A stretch of 64,000 bases of DNA from Siderastrea radians (lineage: Eukaryota; Cnidaria; Anthozoa; Scleractinia; Rhizangiidae), in contig OZ024892.1 of the NCBI GenBank assembly GCA_964017195.1, forward strand, positions 6,764,866 through 6,828,865, written 5' to 3'. Below, in pieces: positions 10,801-64,000 of this stretch. Made by a program: the position numbers and the translations under genes. Numbering within the stretch: the first letter of the stretch is position 1; each line of letters begins with the position of its first letter. The notes beneath the pieces are model-generated. The model did not search any database. It saw nothing but the letters and a program-made list of their open reading frames with translations, and was not told the origin of the DNA.

Positions 10801-13800
10801 GCACAGACAAACCTGGTTTACACACACCACAGGAATACCACACTGGTGGCTTAGCCTGTGAAGCTGTGCTCCAAATGACCTGAGAACCTTGGCTCGCTTG
10901 GAAGTTTCTCCAAAAGAGTACTCCACACGAAAGAGAGCAGCAATGGAGTCGATAATCACAAGCTTGATGGGTCCTCTGTTGAGCAGCACAGGCAAGCGAT
11001 GGTATATGATGTTCTTCAAGTCATCCTGAAAAGTAGGTTCAAATAAATAAATACAAGTTAGAATATTTGAAGATGTAAACAAAACTCTTTCCTTGGGTAC
11101 CCATTACAAGATAAACTATTAAGCACATCAATACTTTAATTTTGTTTTCTGGTTTTGCCACTAATTAATTTTTGCCACTTACTCCACAGTGGACACTACC
11201 AGAGATGCTAATCATAGACATGTACCTCAAAAATCTAGTTGGGTAGGCCGAATACAAAATGGCAACAAATTAAATTACCATTTTGCATGACCAACTGGAT
11301 GGAATGCGTCTTTATAATTATTACCATTTGTCCCTATTTACCCAATGTCATTTCCCACATTTTAGTTTGACCAACATGTTAGTTGGCCAGTGTCATGCAA
11401 TTCCCGCTACTTTATTTTCTTTGGCCAAAGACTGGAACTGAGAAAAAAGATCAGATAGTAATCTAATGTCAATTCCAGCAGTGCCCATCCCCTCCCGGGC
11501 ATTAGTGGGGTATTTTCCTTCATTGTCCGCCCTGGGGAGTGGGCAACCCCGGGGCATTTGACAGTCTTGTAATTTTCACGTCACAGCACTTTCACTTCCT
11601 GTTCATTGGGCAAGGATAATAAATTTGGGATTAACTTTGTCAAAATACGGAGAAATATGACTTATTGAGACTTAGTTTGGCCTGATTTAGCTTTGATTAA
11701 AATGAAGGTTAAAGCCCAAAAACTAAGAAATCAACTTATTTTTTTAGCTGTACCATGGGGCATTTGAACATCTTAGTACCATCTACTGGTAGAACCATCT
11801 ACTGGTTTGTTTTCAAAAAATCCTAATGCCCGGGCATCACCCTGGGAGGAGGATGTTACTGCTTACTGATGCATAAATAAATGTAACTTTCACTGGGTTC
11901 ATTCCAACTGATAAAGACAAACAACTCAGGCTACGTTTACACGGGACCAGTCCGGAACTGTTCCGAACTGAACCGGACCGGATCGGCTTCTGTTTACACG
12001 GAACTGTTTGGAACCGGTCCAGGTGTTTACACGGGACCTTTCTGGAACCGGTCCGGATCGGATCCGATACTGGACCTGCAAAACAGCAGGTCCAGTTTTG
12101 GATCCATTCCGACCAGTTCCAGAATGGTCCCGTGTAAACAGAAGGCCTATCCGGTCCGAAAATCAAACCGGATCCGTTCCGGACCGGTCCCCTGTAAACA
12201 TAGCCTCAGAAGCTAGTCCAGAAATTTTAAAGGAATTTCTGAAAAATGACCATACCATTTACATACCAACAGGAATTTCAATTCTGAAATTTTGGGCTAG
12301 ATGGTGAGCAGGTATTATATATTGGGAGACCCTAGGTACTCACTGCATACCACTACAAAACATTTTGAAAAGGCTGAAAGCAGCCATAAAACCTTAAAGC
12401 CCCAATATCAACATGCATATTCTCCTCAGTGTCCTCAGTATATTTCTAATGGTGCTAGTTGGGAGAATTTGGTTAAACATCAAGATATTGTATATTTTTG
12501 GTGATCCTTTACTAAATTAAATATTCTCATGACTATGTAAGTTTGATCAACTAGGTAGTGATAATTATTGTAAGGAGAAAATGCTTGCCATCAATGGGGC
12601 TCTATTAGGCTCAAAGGTATAAATTGGATGCAAAAAGTTGTCTTCTAACTGACCACATCTGCTGCATGTTCAATGAATATATTGTCACCAAAGTTGAGCT
12701 TGGCAGCTGAGTGAGAGGTGTGATTTTTGACAAAATACTGTGTGAGCTGATGGAGTCTTTTGCTGGGGAAAACATCTTCAGTTGAAATATAAACTGCACC
12801 TGTTAGATGTAGAGATCACATGATGATAAAACACATTTCATAAAGGTTAAATTAGGTTGTCCAATGTGATAGAGAAGTTTGATACTCAGATGGATGGTCC
12901 TTGGAATGTCTGAAAATCAGGCTATAGATTCTATAGAATGAACAAGCCAGATTGCCCATTTGGACTGGTCATGAGCACTTTAATCTCACTCAGGTGTTTG
13001 AAGCACAACAGAATATACGAAAAGGAGTATTCTTTAACTTAAATCATTATGATAATTGCCACTAGTAGAACTAATCTAGCAAATGCTTTTCCATACATTT
13101 TACTTAACTACTGGGCTGAAGAATATGGTTCGTTATACTGGGGACTTCGTTATATCAGGGCTCCACTGTACCATGAAATCTTGACAACCTAATGAGCCCA
13201 GTTATCTAATTAAGCCAATTCCTTAGCTTCATTCTAGCATTTGACAGTAATGCATGTGCCAATTGATGTAGTTTTATATGCAGTAATCCTTCAAATGCGA
13301 CACCCTAGATTGACTATGAGCAGTCGGGCCTGCTTCCACTTGAAGAAAGTCAAGCAAGAATTTGGATGTTCTTCTTGCTTGACTATCCCTGAGCAGAAGG
13401 AGGGAGAGCGAATGGTCTACAATCTAAAATACAATGATGAACAATGATGTAAAATACAATGAAGTACAATGACGCTTGACATCAAGTTGGTCTTTGCTCC
13501 CTACAAGATCAAGAACTTATTCAGTGTGAAAGATGCGATTCCCAAAACATTACGATCTCGTACTGTGGTTTACAAATTTTCTTGCGCAGACTGTAGCACC
13601 TGCGATGTCGGCAAGACATTTACCGAACACTTAAGGTCTGATAAGAATTGGCACATCTTCCAACACATAAATAGGTCAGAGACATTTGTGCTAAGAAAAT
13701 TGCTTTTCAATTCTTGACACCGCCTCCATGTCTTTACAACTCAAAATCAAGGAGGCTTTGCACATCGGGTGGGATAAACTGTTGTTAAACAAACAAGTCA

Positions 13801-15124
13801 ATCACGTCAATCTATCACTTTCATTTTAACTGGTCTTGTTAATTTCACTTTTTTCAGTTTTTTTGCATTTTCAACACCATTGTATCTCAGTTATTCATAT
13901 TCATGTTTTTATTTAGTAATTAATATTCTATGTACATTGTATTTATATCACACCAACTAGCAGTCTAATTTGCATTCAAAACTGAAGATGGATGTAGATC
14001 ATCCGAAACATGTTTTTCAAACTTAAAACAGTGTGTCTTCATTTGAAGATTATTTCTTGCCTGCTGTTATTTTGTAAATGATGTACCTCTACTAAAATAT
14101 GTCCAATATAACTTTATACATACTAACAATAAAACTATATAAATGTGAGAACTACTCCACCTCCTCCAAGGCCTCCCCTCTCCTCAGGTAACTGAACTGT
14201 CAGGCATAGTTGTAGACAGAACTGTGTTTTCCCAGAGGAGCTCTCTCCTGTCACCTCTGTAATGCCTTGCCTGAGGATGCCCCCACGTAGAAAGCCATCC
14301 AGTACTTGGCACCCTAAAGTCAATCTATGTCCTTTGAATGACCCTTGACCTTGTGTAGTGCTATTGTAGAGTGACAGGGCAGTTCTCATGGGTGGACATG
14401 GGAGGGAATATGAGACAGCCTTTAGAAGAATGGAGACATCAAAAAAAGACAGCTTTGTTGTTCTTTCTAGATCTGCTGCTGACATGCAGAGGATCTTTGC
14501 CAGACTTGTCAGCTTTGCTGTAAGTATGAGGAGATTAAAACATGACCAATTTTCAGGGACTTTTTGAAAAGCTCTCTAAGAGTCACACTTCTCAAAAAGA
14601 AACATTCTCCAAGAAGGACACCTTCCTAAGATAGGCACTTTTCCGAGACAAACACCCCGCTAGAGCAAATGCTTCTCCGAAATGGACATCTGCCTATTAA
14701 AGGCAGAAACCTCTCTATGACAAAAGCCTCCCAGAGGGAGAGGCTTCTCTCAGATGAACTCCTCTCTTAGATGGTATGGGGGGGGGGGGTAGTCATTCGA
14801 CACCATACGTCAGCCCTTATATACATTTGTAGTGTCCAAACAACTCTTAAGGCAGGCACCTGGAGTTAATTTGGTCTCCAACTGACTTTAAATATATATG
14901 CCATCTTCTTGTAGGAAGATAACTCCTCTAAGACACAAAATATTGTACCATGCAGCACCGGTTATACGACTGCATGAGAAGTCAAATAAATGGCTCTGTA
15001 GTTTCATTCTCCAGTTTTTGACCTATAAGCTTACTATCGATAAAAATCCTCACCATATCTTACCTTTTTTGAGCGCTGTAATGATTCGGGGATGGACATC
15101 CAACCTTTCTATATTGTTCATCAT
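7866..15124 (-). CDS. XRCC3: XRCC3, RAD51 paralog of homologous recombination (complete)
   Basis: XRCC3 is a nuclear RecA-fold ATPase that pairs with RAD51C (CX3 complex) in homologous-recombination repair. Seven exons were read in transcript order: 15124-15064, 14517-14161, 12799-12654, 11025-10813, 10220-10189, 9803-9671 and 7982-7866. They sum to 1059 nt (352 aa plus stop), close to the 346 aa of human XRCC3, with consistent phases. Features by residue: N-terminal helix-hairpin-helix part with HPRIITALKKAKLTSLAKIL (about 11-30), Walker A GESSSGKT at 111-118, ISTEDVFPSKRLHQL after it, and Walker B LVIID at about 210-214. Next come IPVVCVNQ (strand before DNA-binding loop L2), ALGMAWSSMVTVRL, and a C-terminus with VVFAPHLPSSTC and GEGVHG. 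The start is ATG ATG at 15124/15121; the 61-nt first exon ends AAG|GTAAGA. Exon 4 uses a GTTTGT donor that is repeated downstream as a minisatellite. Exon 5 is only 32 nt. The last acceptor is a T9 tract followed by GTTAG at 7987-7983. Introns carry many MITEs. Confidence 0.95.
8524..8791. mobile_element. TTAA-C MITE nested in the Tigger-like MITE
   Basis: Left end TTAAAGGAGATCACTCCAGA, right end TCTGCAGTGACCTTCTCCTTTAA. These form an imperfect terminal inverted repeat flanked by TTAA at 8524-8527 and 8788-8791. The same type of ends occurs at 40974 and 58444. Confidence 0.6.
8554..8612. repeat. 20-bp-stem hairpin
   Basis: Arm GAGACCAGCAGTCAGGTAAC (8554-8573) pairs with GTTACCCGACTGCTGGTCTC (8593-8612), with one mismatch and a 19-nt T-rich loop. 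It lies inside the nested MITE and is probably a further palindromic element or part of that MITE. Confidence 0.8.
8893..9060 (+). repeat. Dispersed coral repeat with CCTGAATTTTTTCAGG palindrome
   Basis: Starts at the TA following the Tigger-like element. It holds GATTCCCGTTCAAGCC (B-box-like), the palindrome CCTGAATTTTTTCAGG, then TGCGATGATCTAC and ATATGAATTTCATATATT. I recall this order from a repeat abundant in coral genomes. A SINE origin is possible but no clear A box was seen. Confidence 0.5.
10451..10854 (-). repeat. 54-bp minisatellite amplifying the XRCC3 exon 4 end and donor
   Basis: Units on the + strand start with ACAAACC at 10478, 10532, 10590, 10644, 10699, 10753 and 10807; lengths are 54, 58, 54, 55, 54 and 54 bp for the first six. 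A partial unit precedes 10478. The unit at 10807-10854 is the genuine 3' end of exon 4 plus the start of intron 4. Read on the - strand, each unit holds an acceptor-like TTTCAG or TCTCAG, about 30 nt coding for a variant of YGIPVVCVNQ, and a donor-like CAG|GTTTGT (AAG|GTTTGT in one). Four of the six extra units are exactly 54 nt and keep the reading frame; one gains 4 nt and one gains 1 nt. Confidence 0.95.
11477..11863. mobile_element. Inverted-repeat element with GCCCGGGCATTAG ends
   Basis: Left AGCAGTGCCCATCCCC..CCCGGGCATTAG is mirrored on the right by CTAATGCCCGGGCATCACC..GTTACTGCT. It is a ~390 bp MITE-like element in XRCC3 intron 3. No coding capacity and no clear target duplication. 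Confidence 0.5.
11930..12204. mobile_element. Palindromic MITE with GCTACGTTTACAC ends
   Basis: Left end GCTACGTTTACACGGGACC, right end GGTCCCCTGTAAACATAGC, flanked by CTCAG on both sides (11925-11929 and 12205-12209). The interior is a chain of GGAACCGGTCCGGATCGG-type inverted repeats and GTTTACACGG motifs. The open frames here on both strands are by-products of the palindrome. Confidence 0.8.
12388..12617. mobile_element. TTAA-B MITE copy 2
   Basis: Decayed ends AACCTTAAAGCCCCAATATC and GGGGCTCTATTAGGCTCAAAG. Shared internal landmarks are ATTCTCCTCAGTGTCC, TAGTTGGGAGAATTTGG, TATTCTCATGACTATG and TAAGGAGAAAATGCTTGCC. It lies in XRCC3 intron 3, just downstream of exon 3 on the - strand. Confidence 0.7.
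13123..13170. repeat. Isolated Tigger/mariner-like terminus
   Basis: GTTCGTTATACTGGGG followed by TTCGTTATATCAGGG and CTCCACTGTA resembles the end of a Tigger-type element (reverse complement TACAGTGGAGCCCTGATATA). No matching left end was identified. Confidence 0.4.
13349..13383. repeat. Perfect 12-bp hairpin
   Basis: GTCAAGCAAGAA (13349-13360) and TTCTTGCTTGAC (13372-13383) are exact reverse complements around an 11-nt loop. It lies upstream of the Penelope-like remnant. Confidence 0.8.
13469..14011 (+). pseudogene. Decayed Penelope-like retroelement 3' end (GIY-YIG region)
   Basis: The frame from 13469 reads KLVFAPYKIKNLFSVKDAIP, VVYKFSCADCSTC, DVGKTFTEHL and DKNWHIFQHI. This is the pattern of the C-terminal linker and GIY-YIG endonuclease of Penelope-like elements, with a deletion at the GIY core and loss of the usual Tyr. 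A frameshift near 13700 moves to a second frame: FSILDTASMSLQLKIKEALH, then HVNLSLSF and a stop at 13827-13829, the normal end of these proteins. The non-coding tail holds CTGAAGA (13982), a GGATG/CATCC stem and GAAAC (to 14009). It sits in XRCC3 intron 2, antisense to the gene, and is not functional. Confidence 0.75.
14565..14790. repeat. Degenerate ~21-bp tandem motif and G12 run
   Basis: Repeated variants of TCTCCAAGAAGGACACCT follow one another with a period of roughly 20 bp, ending in a run of 12 G at 14778-14789. It resembles the interior of a coral MITE. It lies in XRCC3 intron 1. Confidence 0.5.
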
Positions 15125-18100
15125 AGATTCCTGTTATTTGAAATTAAACTAAACTCTCGTTCTGGTAAGTTAATGTTTTATAATTTCGAAAGAAATGTCA
15201 TAATGTTTTGCTCATTTGAAATGAGCGCCTTGCCGCCATGATGAACTTCCTGCAAAGGTTTGTGGGTTTTTGACTAGATTCCAGATCCCCTTGTTACTCC
15301 ACGGCCACCGCAAAAAACTTGGCCCGCAGACCGCAGACAGTGCAAACAATCAGGAGCCCATCGCCTTGAAACAATCCAGCCTGTCAACAGGCTCCGCGGT
15401 GGCGAAAATAACACGAAAAAAATCTTCGAGAGAACCGATCCGAAGACAGTCTCGGGAGAAAAAATTCAGCATCCGTCCCGTTTTCGCTGGCAGATTTTTC
15501 CCCTTTATTTTGTCCCAATGCGGAGCCTGTTCGCAGGCTAAATTTTTACTGACGTCGTCTGTTACCAACAGGAGTATTTTGTTTCCTTTGAGTGTTCGAG
15601 AACAATAAAATAAGTTCCCGTGAGCCTTTGATCCTTATATTACCTGATACAAGCCAAAAGCTCGCTGCTATCTCGTCTTCCCTAGGCTGCTAATAAAGTC
15701 GATAGTAAAAGCGTGCGCCATGGTTTCAGTTCAGCGCGCAAACCCCCGCCGCGCCCCACCTTCCACCCACCTTAGATGGAAGACTTAGTCTCGTTATGAA
15801 CTACTACCGCTGTATGGCTACTAGTTATAGTAATCATACAGCTCTAGCAAATTAGCCAATTCATATGAATTCGCTGATTTACTCATTAACCTAAACATTT
15901 GTTCAAAAATAACCAAAAACGCCCGCCAAACCGCTAACTGATTTATGTTCGTCGCCACTTCAAAATTACATAGTTACCGTTAATAATAGTAACTTTTTTA
16001 AGGTATTTCGCTCCCTGCTGCGTATCATGTCAACTGAGCAGTCTAGGTCAAGAAACTCGGACGACATGATATATCATCACATAGCCGACAAAACCATGCA
16101 TTATCATGGATCTGAATTGATCAAAAATAAATACATAAATTTCTGACAAATGTGCGCCTCCTGATCCAACAAACTTTTAGGATTACTGATTTTAACACCC
16201 TTCCAAGACCACAGCTTTAGCCGTCCTTTGTATGGGAGGACCCCCTGAAGTGCGATCTGTCGCCTAGGCACATCAATCATAAGAGGTGTCTTGAGTGTTA
16301 ATACTTAAGAACTCGAGTCAAGCTATCACGCGATATATATTTTTTTGTGGCTTTTCATCATATTGGTTTGGGATCACAATATTAATACTTTGCAGTAAAC
16401 TGAAAGGCAAATTCAGGATAATTGAAATACAAAGGGCTAAATAACCACCTATTTGAGACTCGACCGCAGTTGACTAGCCATGCACAACATATAAGGAATA
16501 TAACAGGCCTGCGGCTTGTTTATTGTTGTCTCGGCCCGTGTTGTCGACACTTGATTACCACCAATTATCATCATATAGCCACCCGCGATGAGCAGGAGAC
16601 ACTTGCTTTGTTACCTGATGGTATGATTTGAAACTAGAACATGCACTTTGTTCGTAGCCTCATCGATTTTTCCCTTGGAAGTTTCTGAGAGTGCAGAAGA
16701 TTACACGGATCACGCAATGTCAAGCGATCAAACCAGCATTGTACGCACGTGAACATCAAAATAAGCGATCTTATGCCTCACGCCTCAATAATCAATTATC
16801 GAATAACGCGGCACGCTTGATTCATGTGATGCGGTTCAAATGTTCTAACCTGTGGTTTAAATTCTAAAGTGTTACTATTTCAATGAGAGTTTTTCCCTGT
16901 ACTTTGGTGGTTGCCTCTTAATTTTCCCAGGAGAACATTTTTGGACTGATATGTCATATCTACAACTGTTGAAGTGTAGAGTTGTTGGCGCACCTCTAAC
17001 TCCTTAATTGTAAGTACTCCTGGCTCTCTTCTCGAGGTAAAAGTTTTGTCGCAGCCAAAGCTTGAAACATCCGGATTCAACTCATATGTACTTTAATATA
17101 TGGAGAATATGGTTCCACAAATGTTGCACGCTGTTTCCTTCGGCATATTCAGACCGATTAATTTGATGTACCATTAATGCGTAAACTTCTGATATCGCTT
17201 TTCACAAGCAGCCCTTATTTAGCTTTCTCTCGAGATATCGGTATTGGCGGCCCTGCGTAAAGCTTAAGGAGGGCCCAGTCGGTTTCTTAGTTCCGTTTGG
17301 ATACGCTAAATGATTCCGTTTCCGCGATAAGGCATGCTACTGGCCACAACGAAAACAATTTGAAATGGAAGAAGATTTAGTTCGTTTATAGCTTATGGGT
17401 TCCTGGTTATAGAAGGAAGTGGAGGGGTTTGGGGAGGGGGGGGGAGTAAACGTCTCGTCTGTTATGACAACAACGCTCTGAAAGCCTGGTGGAGGGTTCG
17501 AACACGGGTAGATAGAGACATTTGTGACTTAGCTGGAAGCGGAAGAAGTACTTAATATTGCCTTACATTTTGCGACTGTGATTTTGCAAAGTGAACCAAG
17601 GTGGGGTGCCACCAAGTATAGGGGGCTAGAACCCACGCAATTTCTTGATCGCAAAATCTGATATCTCTGCAATGTAAAAACGTACGTTACCATCTGTATG
17701 GTACCACCCGACCCCACGATATAGCCCACACAAGGGTTTAATCCCTTGCCTCCCCCTCCCCCTCCGCCTCCCCCGCTTTTTAAAGGGATTTTTTGTGTCC
17801 ACATATAACCTGCGAGTCAAAAAGAGGATGAGACGTAATTGAATTCGCCACTCAGACCCTGTCTACCATGTCTAGGCGCGTCTGTAAACTTATACCAGTT
17901 GTATCAAATTTAAGGGTTTGAAAATGTAATTAACCACGGTATGTAATTTGGCCGTGAAAGAAGAAACGAAACAAAGAAATAAGTTCTGAACATGTTGATT
18001 AAGTCCCAGAGGTGTGAACATCAATACGAAAATTATTACTTAAGAGTTGCAGTTTTGACTGCTTAATTTAAACCAAAGGGATTTTAACTAGACAATATGA

Positions 18101-18880
18101 CTGACGATGTTTCTTAACTTGCAGCCTCCGGTGGAATTTTAATTCCGAGTTCTAAGAAAACATTGTGTGGTGATGAAAATCTTAACACTCCATAAGCTCT
18201 GGTTTAAAGAAAATGATCTTAAGCATATCACTTGCAAAGCAAAGACAATGTTTACTTGAACCATTCAATATGACCAATAAAAACCAGTTGTGTTTCCTAG
18301 GCGTAACTTAGTTTAAGTGCAATCACTTCAACACCAATACCACTTTACTTCTTTGTAAACTCTATTTTAGTTAAATGTCCAGGTTCTGACTATTTGTGAA
18401 TCCGTAGATAAAATGCTTAAAGAGTGATCATTTGAATGAATAATATTCGTTTTTACCCGTAAATTTATTGAAAAATAAATTTTAAGACCTTGTGATTTTT
18501 AATGTCGTCGTGTTTCCTACCAAGGATCCGGAACTCGGTTCAAATAACTAAAATCTCGTTGCAGTTCAGACAAGGAGTAACAAACGGAAAGAATTAGAAT
18601 TTAATCCCGATTATGGAAGCTAATGGAAGTAAACGGGAAGCTTACGGAAGATATTAGCATAGCTCCCATATCTTTTCGTGTGGTATCTCATGGCAACCTT
18701 TCTTATGTCAATCCAGTGTCAATTAGCGAGCTGTTATTAACAGCAGGTTGGTCACGCTTCAGTTATGAGTCACGAAAATTTCAACGCGTATCTTAAATTT
18801 TGCTTTCATTATCGGATATATTTTCCTTCGCCGGTCGGCTAAGACAAGTCCCATCTTCGTTAAATTAGCAGTGAGAAAGT
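15125..18880. other. Divergent intergenic region between XRCC3 and MARK
   Basis: Holds the promoters of both genes: XRCC3 reads left from 15124, MARK right from 18881. A repeat with AGCCTGT..ACAGGCT palindromes occupies about 15345-15650. A GC-rich patch (GCGCGCAAACCCCCGCCGCG, about 15736-15757) lies 0.6 kb upstream of the XRCC3 start. G-rich (17430-17446) and C-rich (17751-17776) tracts are also present. No conserved coding sequence was seen. Confidence 0.55.
15345..15650. repeat. Dispersed repeat with paired AGCCTGT/ACAGGCT palindromes
   Basis: AGCCTGTCAACAGGCT (15378-15393) and AGCCTGTTCGCAGGCT (15524-15539) are two small palindromes about 146 bp apart; both are followed by moderately GC-rich sequence. 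Open frames on both strands of this block show no domain similarity that I recognise. Confidence 0.4.
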
Positions 18881-61952
<43,072 letters not shown>

Positions 61953-62484
61953 TGAAGAGAATCACTGATCTCTGATCATTGCTGCGATTTGTGGAGCGGG
62001 TGAATGTTGAGGGAAAGATGAGTAGAACCAATTGGGTGTGAAGGAAATACTTACATTCCTTTAAACAATGCGAATTGTGCCTGAAGAAAAGAAGCTTTGG
62101 GTTTTTTAGAACTTTGTGGGCCGCTCAAGAACCAGACAGTAGGTTTTTTGTTTTCAGACATGCAGTGGGCGGAGAATTTTGTTTAATTTGCACTTAACAT
62201 TTGCCACAGTGATGCTGGAGTGATCATACTCCGGCAAACGGTGGTTTTTATTTGCTACGCAGTACCCTACAACAGAAAATGACATTATTTCTACAAGTTT
62301 GGAAAATTAACCGATAGACTGTAACGTGTACAAGTTCATGTAAATACTCATAGGAATTATTTAATTTTAATGGAGAGCAGCAGAGAAAAGTAGGCTGCTC
62401 ACTGGAGAACTCCGGTCCTGTCCAAGTTGAAGGTGGAGTTTTTCCTTTCCTATTGTGTTATTATCATCAAGCAGGTCTGTATCG

Positions 62485-62696
62485 TTAACCCTTAAAGCCC
62501 CAGTATCAATATGCATATTCTCCTAAGTATTCTCCATTTATTTCTTATGGTCCTAGTTGGGAGAATTTGCACAAACATCATGACATTCCATGTTTGGTGT
62601 TCATTTCCTTTATTCTCATGACCTGTATGTTTGATCATGTTGTGCTACAGTAAGGAGAAATTAGATGCTTATCACTATTGGTGCTGAAAGGGTTAA
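62485..62696. mobile_element. TTAA-B MITE copy 6 (clean)
   Basis: TTAACCCTTAAAGCCCCAGT at the left and TGGTGCTGAAAGGGTTAA at the right, TTAA at both ends, 212 bp. Internal ATTCTCCTAAGTATTCTCC, TAGTTGGGAGAATTTG and AAGGAGAAATTAGATGC match copies 1-5. Confidence 0.9.
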
Positions 62697-62718
62697 TGTG
62701 TTGAGAATACCGCTAATC

Positions 62719-62980
62719 GTATGCTTATTCCCAGGCTCTCTTCTGTTCTTCGGCGGTGACAGCCGCTGGTGGGCTGAAACACGAGAAGAGAGCCTGTTCA
62801 TTGTAAGCTTATTCCCAAACTCTTTTATGTTCTTTCGCGTTTGTCAACCACGACAGATAGGAGTATGGGTCGAGAGACTGGGTACTTTCATTGTAAGCCT
62901 TTTCCCAGGTTCTCTCCTGTTCTTCTGGTCGTACCAGTTGCGGGTGCGTGGGAGCATGGAGCGAGGGGGAGAATACGTGA
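62719..62980 (+). repeat. ~84-90-bp minisatellite, three units
   Basis: ATTGTAAGC(C)TTATTCCCAGGCTCTC-type starts recur at about 62721, 62805 and 62895. The unit lacks stops in one frame, giving a pseudo-protein with repeated LFPGSLLFF. Confidence 0.8.
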
Positions 62981-64000
62981 ATTTTTATGTGTTTTCAGTT
63001 GTGGTATGTTGGTCTTGTTTTCTTATGTGACACAGCAGATTCTTGAACTAAATGGTTTAGAAATGGAGTAAAACTTGCATCTAAGAAGTAATGCGTCAAA
63101 CATGAGATCATGTGTCGTTGAAATTTCTCAAAATCATGTATTTAAAAAGTCATAAAATGAAGACATAGGTATCACACACGGTGTGATGTTTTCGTATAAT
63201 TTAACAAACGCTAAAGGTTTTGATCCTCATTTGCCTCTGGGAAACAAATCTTCTTTAAGAGTTTCTTCAAGTCACCAGACACCTCGGATTTTGCCAGACA
63301 GCACTGCTGCACGTTGTCAACGTGTGATTTTAAGTATTTTGATGGTGTTACACTATTGCATTCTACCTAACAAAAGAGTTGTTCTAACAAAACGAACATG
63401 CATTCCAGATTTTAGTCTTCCCTACACAAAATTTACAGCCGTTAAGTATCCCTATAATGACATACTTTTTCGATTGTTTGATCTGCAAGAGAAAGTTTGA
63501 TGAATAATTTATGAGTCTAAGAAAGTTCCTTGGCTGGTCCTTGGATCGCATTTCTGCTGTGATTTGCTGGAAGCTTGGCATTAAGAGGTTGTCATTCACA
63601 AGCAATGCTCGAACAACTCACTGACGTTGCATCTCACACCTGAAAACAAAACCTCCAAACACTCACAAGGCTGTTGCCTTGGAAAAAGCCAGTTGTAGCC
63701 CAAAGATTACACGTTAACAGGACCAAGCTATAAAATATTGGGTCCCTGGGCTTTTTTTAGGCAGTAATCTTGGTTTCAATGCACTTGCTTAACAGAAATT
63801 GCCTCGTCAATGTAGAGCTGATGTTTTTGTTAATTACTAGGACGCCGTGAAACTGTCGTTCCCTTTCGAATGATTTCTTTTGTGGTTTGCAGACCAACTA
63901 AACGTTTTACAAGCACAATTCACTTCAGCGGTCTCAGTAATCGAACTTGTCTTGGAAATGTTCGAATAATAATGACTCTCATGTTTCAATTTAAGAACAA

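Larger units (their letters stand above)
61953..64000. other. MARK 3' UTR and downstream sequence
   Basis: Holds a TTAA-B copy (62485-62696) and an ~85-bp minisatellite (62719-62980). No canonical AATAAA was located close to the stop, so the transcript end is unresolved. No further gene was recognised. Confidence 0.5.

Noticed and set aside
11837..12307. Pro/Arg-rich frames on both strands
   Set aside because: By-products of the palindromic GCTACGTTTACAC MITE.
15270..15608. 112-aa + strand frame and a shadow on the other strand
   Set aside because: Coincides with a dispersed repeat holding AGCCTGT/ACAGGCT palindromes; no protein motif.
62665..63030. 121-aa frame with repeated LFPGSLLFF
   Set aside because: It translates the ~85-bp minisatellite in the MARK 3' region; no independent evidence of coding.

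Overview
This is a eukaryotic, animal window. Genes are split by many introns with GT-AG borders, the sequence is AT-rich, and the introns are full of small inverted-repeat elements. Conserved proteins and repeat families that I remember as very common in reef corals point to an anthozoan cnidarian, most likely a scleractinian coral. The species cannot be named from the sequence alone.

Three host genes account for the conserved coding sequence. (1) RCC1, + strand, 2157-5946: the last three coding exons of the Ran guanine-nucleotide exchange factor; the N-terminal exon was not found. (2) XRCC3, - strand, 15124-7866: a complete RAD51 paralog in seven exons (352 aa), convergent with RCC1. (3) MARK/Par-1 kinase, + strand, 18881-61952: 20 exons, 2406 nt, 801 aa, with kinase, UBA, spacer and KA1 parts all in one continuous frame. 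XRCC3 and MARK are divergent, their start codons 3.7 kb apart. The three proteins act in different processes (Ran cycle, recombination repair, polarity and microtubules) and nothing suggests co-regulation.

The rest is repeat-driven. A 2.6 kb hAT-type transposon with an intact 715-aa transposase (37295-39442) lies in a MARK intron. Directly beside it is a second, non-autonomous hAT-like element, and the two share a triplicated target site. At least a dozen short elements flanked by TTAA fall into four families; one of them carries a variable number of internal ~106 bp tandem units. Other elements are Tigger/mariner-like MITEs, a Mutator-like fold-back with a 9-bp target duplication, a decayed Penelope-like GIY-YIG element, a LINE 3' end, and a tRNA-derived SINE.

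The most unusual locus is in XRCC3. The 3' end of exon 4, together with its 5' splice site, has been amplified as a 54-bp minisatellite of about seven copies running into the intron. Every copy keeps a donor-like CAG|GT or AAG|GT, and most keep an acceptor-like TTTCAG or TCTCAG. Other points of interest are a PCNA-binding-like motif at the transposase N-terminus, a probable GC-AG intron in MARK, and a candidate alternative MARK first exon at 32164.
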